Position numbers and translations under genes: made by a program. Shown in pieces: positions 59,757 to 64,000 of a stretch of DNA of 64,000 nucleotides. The number at the start of each line of letters is the position of its first letter. Position 1 is the stretch's first letter. Under the pieces are notes generated by a model. The model was not told the DNA's origin, searched no databases, and worked only from the letters and a program-made list of their open reading frames with translations. Source of the stretch: Lineus longissimus (lineage: Eukaryota; Nemertea; Pilidiophora; Heteronemertea; Lineidae); assembly GCF_910592395.1 (NCBI RefSeq), contig NC_088323.1:9360001-9424000 (forward strand). The letters run 5' to 3'.

Positions 59757-61887
59757 ATTGGCCGCTAAAATGACTTTATTTTGCCTATACCTCGAAAAGT
59801 ACATTTCAAGTTATACCTCGAGTATTGTAAAGGCTACCGCCACTAAGCCGTCTGAAGATCTTTTCATTTGGGTAACTGACTGTAGTCCTGGGAATTCTAC
59901 TTTCACCAAGTCACAAGACAGCGACTTGTGGGATCCAACTGTTCACATTGATACATTAAGGAGGTTAAGAACTCGAACGATAAACGACGACAATGACATC
60001 ATCAGTTTTATCGTGAAGAAATAACGTTAGTTGGGTTAAGAAGCATACATTGAATTCCCAGTAAACGTAAAATGTTCATTTGGCTGACACTGCTCCAAGT
60101 CAGGAAAGACCAGGACTCGGCCTTTTAACTGACTGATATAATGTTTTAATGTGACCTGTTCTGACAATCGAATCCTGCACGAACATTTCTTGGCCTTCCA
60201 GGGCCTGTTGTACACGGCTATTCAATGAATTACCTTATCAACTCTACTCCTCTAGACGTGTAGATGTGCACGACACTGTTAGATCCAATTTTTGTAGTCA
60301 CAACACCAACATGGATCCACTGCTTCTTTCAAAGCGACAACTTCTCTCAGCAACTGCACATCCTGCTCTTAAGAGAAACGAGACTTCGGCGGCATGTTCC
60401 ACTTGAGTGACTGTACAGAAGTGAATGATCAATCGGTCCGGGTCGACAGGGTTTCACCTCGGCTACGATTATCTCACATGGAGTTATAAGATAGTGACTC
60501 TATGGATTACATCATCAATGTGTGTGAAAGCACAATTAATAACCATAATAAAGGTCGGCACTGCGCTCACAGAAGCTGCATTATAGGCCCGTAATGACCT
60601 TCTGAATTGAATTACATTTATTCATCATTGAAACGAAAAACGATTTGGAGGAAGACGTCATTGTCGTTACCAGTTGTCGTTTATCGTTCAAGTTCTTAAC
60701 CTCCCTGTTTTTAGATCTCTGACTTTGACAAGGAAGAGGATGCAAGCTGAAACCTCCGAATAACGCATTCTTTCAATTTCAATTCCCAACAACATGTATA
60801 GAGCTGTAGGCAATAAAAGTCCAGTGGTCGAACTCATTTCCACCAATTCTATCTTACTTACCAGGGCGAGGGCAGAATTTCATTTGAATGACGGTCGCCC
60901 ACTTTAAAACAATGTCTTTCAAACGAACCGATTCTTCTTATCGCGTGTGTCAATTCACATACAAGAAATTGTGGAGTATGAAAAGTCATATGATCCAAGA
61001 TATCAATGAATTTTTTCATGCAATGCAATCTTATGTACTATTGAAAAGTGGAATGTCTAGTCTTGCTTGGATGTATAGATTTAAACCAGATTCTACTTTG
61101 GGTAAGTTTCGCAGTATTACCATTATGAGAAATGATAACGGTCTGAAAACGTGTAGATCCCCTCGGAGCTGTGCAATATCTGTATTCTCACCTTCTTGTT
61201 CCCGTCATTTTACAGACGAAAGAACATACCCAGTGATTTGAACGCAATGTTCTGCAACAAATACCACGGAATGTTTGAAGCCAGCCAGGATCTTGGTTAA
61301 TGGTGTGAATAAGGTTGTATGATACAAGACATGCACATTTAAACCCAGAGACATGTACACCTGCATGTAGATGTGTAGTCACTAATCGAGTTACTTATAT
61401 TTACTAAGATAAGCTGACATTTGCCCGTTATAAAAGCTATTTTGATACGATATAAATATGATGTGCTAGGATGTTCCCTGCCCAATGAATTCTCGCAAGC
61501 ATCTTTATATAAAATATAAAAATATTGGATAAAAACAACATGATTATTTAACTGATCCATTTAGCCACCCTCATAAATTACAGCATTAAACAAAACTTCT
61601 TCGAAATATGATAAACATGATGACATACAAAACAATATTGTTTGCATTAAACGTTGTATGGGAGCTAAATGGTATGCGATTCACGGGATAAAAGTAAAAG
61701 TGAGAACTTTGCAACCATCCTCGAAACTTCTCAGATTTATGATTAAGAACTAATTTCTGTCTTCCACTTTTACCAAGCCTTTCAAACTCCCTGTTATTTT
61801 TTTATTTTCAGTGCTTTGCTGCAGGATTTTCTTAGTCAGCAAATGGGGTATATTATTTATTTACGCAGAATACGACGTGTCTTTTCT
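59757..61887. other. 3' flank of locus copy C
   Basis: Matches copy A (9388-9560 and 10660-11856). It has an internal inverted repeat: GGAGGTTAAGAACT at about 59957 returns inverted near 60695, enclosing about 700 bp not found in A. A 117-codon open frame (60888-61241, CQFTYKKLWSMKSHMIQDIN) is intact here and broken in copy A; I do not recognise it. Confidence 0.55.
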
Positions 61888-62985
61888 TCACACAATAAAT
61901 ACTTTTGCGGTCAACTGTTTACTATCACCATATTTTGGCCAGGCGATTATTCTTTCACTCGCACAAACAATAAGTATATGATGTGAGACAAACTTGGCAT
62001 CTAAGGTCATCAATAACGTAGTCGAGGCAGCCACATCCGATTGTTCAAGGCATGGCCCCAAATTTAACATAAAAAGAAAAATAGCATGTTTAGATTGAAA
62101 CTTGTAGTTCTCCTTTGGGTCATAAAGGGCGTTGTTGATCGATTGCGACCAATTGACCTCAGCGACGACGTTATATGATCCGAGCCAAGATACAATTGCG
62201 GAGTCTCCTACTTTTCTGAAGTAATCATTTCGAAAGATAATCGACGTGGTTGTATTATGCTCGAACGGTTTTTCTATGATGGTGATGTGGTGTGCTCTGT
62301 CTGATGATTTGTAGACATAACCATTTAAATCACATGTTATATCTTCTAGCATGATGTTATCTATATTAAGAGATATAACTTTGTCAGCTTCAGACATAAG
62401 AGAGTAGCGAACCCCTTCTAGGCTTTTAACATACTGAAGTTTAAGAACGAATGCTACGTTTAATATTTTATACCAATCTAACCAAGATATAGATAGGATT
62501 GTTCCCCTGTTCTTGTGCTTCAGAAATTTGCATCGAAAGGTCATCTCCAAGAAAACATTCTCACCGCATGAAACCATTTTGAAATATTCGAACCTCGAAT
62601 TTTTTGGACCGTGGCTTTTCTTAAGTTCATCATATGGTAGACTCAACTCTCGGCAATTACCTATTCCATTCAAATCGAGTTGAAATGCTCGGAATTTTTC
62701 ATAGGGAGACTTCCGTCCACGATGAGTGCTAACACCTATTACGTCATTGCCAAATTCGCCAGCAATGTAGGTGAGCTCGTTAAAATGAAAATTGCATATC
62801 ATTCTAAAATATCCGGTTATACTATCTTGGCTAAAGACGTAGACATTACGATGTGGGGTCAAGGAGTAATGAAAAACAGCCACCGTGACAATTACCCTTA
62901 ACTTCGTGTGGTAAAAGATCGATCCCACCCATGCTGGGAATTGGCCATAGATCCTTACATTACGGTACGACCGATAGTTGCCCCT
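61888..62985 (-). CDS. unrecognised protein, large last exon, gene copy C
   Basis: Same exon as 11857-12939: acceptor before 62985 (AATAAGCAG), frame RGNYRSYRNVRIYGQFPAWV, then open to the stop at 61888. It keeps SISWLDWYKILNVAF, VKSLEGVRYSLMSEAD, HNTTTSIIFRNDYFRKVGDS and AKFVSHHILIVCASERIIAW against copy A. Differences from A include a five-residue length change near MTFRCKFLKHKNRG, with the frame kept. Upstream exons are cut off near 63660, so this copy lacks the PAN-like exon and may not be expressed as a full protein. Confidence 0.5.
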   Translation of the reverse strand, partial: RGNYRSYRNVRIYGQFPAWVGSIFYHTKLRVIVTVAVFHYSLTPHRNVYVFSQDSITGYFRMICNFHFNELTYIAGEFGNDVIGVSTHRGRKSPYEKFRAFQLDLNGIGNCRELSLPYDELKKSHGPKNSRFEYFKMVSCGENVFLEMTFRCKFLKHKNRGTILSISWLDWYKILNVAFVLKLQYVKSLEGVRYSLMSEADKVISLNIDNIMLEDITCDLNGYVYKSSDRAHHITIIEKPFEHNTTTSIIFRNDYFRKVGDSAIVSWLGSYNVVAEVNWSQSINNALYDPKENYKFQSKHAIFLFMLNLGPCLEQSDVAASTTLLMTLDAKFVSHHILIVCASERIIAWPKYGDSKQLTAKVFIV

Positions 62986-63043
62986 CTGCTTATTCGGCGT
63001 TTCGGTTGAAAGTTAAGATATGGCATATTTGAATGCAGTGTTC

Positions 63044-63352
63044 AAGGCTGGTGCGAGTGGATAGAATTCAGAATAATGCCACGGCACAACTAGGAATTGT
63101 GGTGCACCATAAATCAACCAATCAAAACCTCGGATCTCGTGATTGTAATATGCCACGACAGAATTCAGAATTATACCACGGCATCAGTAGGAATTGTGGT
63201 TTGGCATAATTAGACCAATTAGAAATTTGCAATCGTTTTCTTTATGGTGTGGTATAAATCGCACTTCCGTCCTCCATGAATGACACTTCCGTCCACAATT
63301 CCTATTCATGCCGTGGCATTATTCTGAAGTATGTCCACTCGCGCCAGCCATA
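63044..63352. mobile_element. MITE in intron of copy C, 309 bp
   Basis: Absent from copy A at the same place. It has about 40-bp imperfect inverted ends (GGCTGGTGCGAGTGGA and TCCACTCGCGCCAGCC, then AGAATAATGCCACGGCA) and is flanked by AGTGTTC on both sides (63037-63043 and 63353-63359). Confidence 0.88.
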
Positions 63353-63659
63353 AGTGTTCGGGTTTTAAAGGATGAATATGTTTAAGTTCTAAAGTTAGTA
63401 TATCACATGTGGGAATTGGAAGGCTGCGGCATCTTGCTGCATCCTGATGTTATCAACCCATTATTAAAATATAATGCCTATTTGGGATATCCTGTATAAT
63501 AGATAACTTGTACTCCCCTCGGCATCATATCCCGACAGGCATGGCATTAAAGCAGAATCTACGAAATATGCGCGTTAACCCGCATATTCCACTTAGTTGG
63601 AGCCATAGCCCGTTTAAACTTCCACTCCATCTTCGAGGTTACAGTTACATCTAGTAATA

Positions 63660-64000
63660 TCCAGAAGTATTAAGGTAGCAGGAAGGGTTGGGCGTTTGTG
63701 GTTTCTGAGTCTGAGGGGGTTGGTGTCTGTTGACTGTGCTTTAAGAGAGACTAGGCATGGCGCCAGTCTCTCTTAAAGCACAGTCAACAGGCATTTGGTC
63801 TCAGTATTTGGGTTTTGATTGCCATGACTGTACCCCTGTAAAAGTCAGAGGAGGAGAAGTTTGGAATGATGAAAGCATTGAAGAAGAAGAAATGTTATTA
63901 TTGAGGAAAGCAAAATTTATTATGAGACTAGAAGGCAGTGTCCTGACTTGATTATTTTGAAAATGGCGGTCTGAACACATTAAAAGGTGGAACATGGCAT
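63660..64000. other. end of locus copy C and inverted copy of the 10.3-kb repeat
   Basis: Copy C similarity ends near 63660. From there to 63790 the sequence is the reverse complement of about 10300-10430. It includes a perfect 25-bp-arm hairpin (63728-63752 and 63765-63789, arm TGTTGACTGTGCTTTAAGAG...) with a 12-nt loop. The last 200 bases hold no supported gene. Confidence 0.75.

Noticed and set aside
59758-60024. 88-codon plus-strand frame as a gene
   Set aside because: It starts in sequence duplicated from 9388 where the frame is broken, and ends in an inverted repeat; no motif.
1-64000. tRNA, rRNA or snRNA genes
   Set aside because: I saw no convincing internal promoter boxes with a foldable cloverleaf and no rRNA-like blocks; a covariance search would be needed to exclude small ones.

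Overview
The window is nuclear DNA of an animal, most likely a marine invertebrate. It has no compact gene array, the gene fragments look intron-split, and it holds BEL/Pao, CR1/L2-like LINE, Tc1, pogo, Harbinger and Polinton elements plus many foldback MITEs and minisatellites. I cannot name the species. Almost all recognisable coding sequence belongs to mobile elements.

Layout. 648-6987 is a BEL/Pao LTR retrotransposon (5-bp target duplication ACCAC) with gag-pol broken by one in-frame stop and several frameshifts. 8071-8255 is a relic of a Polinton gene. 9.1-18.5 kb is copy A of a locus that occurs three times (A on minus, B on plus at about 33.1-57.9 kb, C on minus at about 59.8-63.7 kb). 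It carries an exon-split gene with a PAN/Apple-like exon and a large unrecognised last exon, open in A and C and destroyed in B. Copy A is interrupted by a decayed Harbinger element (about 15.9-17.7 kb) that contains an 852-bp array of AAACTAGGTTTATT-like palindromes with perfect 26-bp terminal inverted repeats. 19.1-21.4 kb has a MITE and a GGTTAG-rich minisatellite. 21.8-25.4 kb is a three-level nest: a MITE in a Tc1 element in a pogo/Tigger element. 26.3-28.0 kb is a 5'-truncated LINE. 28.3-31 kb has poly-G and 85-105-bp tandem repeats, followed by a possible host exon.

38632-57530 is a complete, recent 18.9-kb Polinton/Maverick with identical 262-bp terminal inverted repeats and an exact 6-bp target duplication (GACGTT), inserted in the last exon of gene copy B. 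It encodes protein-primed-type DNA polymerase B, retroviral-type integrase with a chromodomain, A32-like packaging ATPase (one frameshift), double-jelly-roll major capsid, a penton-like minor capsid, a second penton-like protein, an HNH protein, and several conserved Polinton membrane or unknown proteins. No adenain-like protease is visible. Together these would replicate, package and integrate a virus-like genome.

The most unusual feature is a short palindromic repeat confined, as far as I can see, to this Polinton. About 29 bp long, it consists of two 4-bp-stem, 3-nt-loop hairpins in tandem (GAGC-N3-GCTC and GGAC-N3-GTCC). It occurs at about 17 places between 42.6 and 54.9 kb, in both orientations, between genes and in frame inside most genes. 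Stem changes are compensated (GAGC/GCTC to GAAC/GTTC; GGAC/GTCC to TGAC/GTCA), and copies read in the one frame where the consensus would give TGA carry variants that remove the stop. It behaves like a protein-tolerated selfish palindrome, comparable in style to Rickettsia palindromic elements, but in a eukaryotic virus-like transposon.

Other Polinton signals are a TTAAATG start context shared by most genes (a second class has ATAGAAATG), a bidirectional start CATTTAAATG between integrase and ATPase, a large cruciform plus direct repeats in the left non-coding region, a terminal repeat that is itself a 130-bp hairpin, and a zinc-ribbon protein with a segment that looks like a histone fold.
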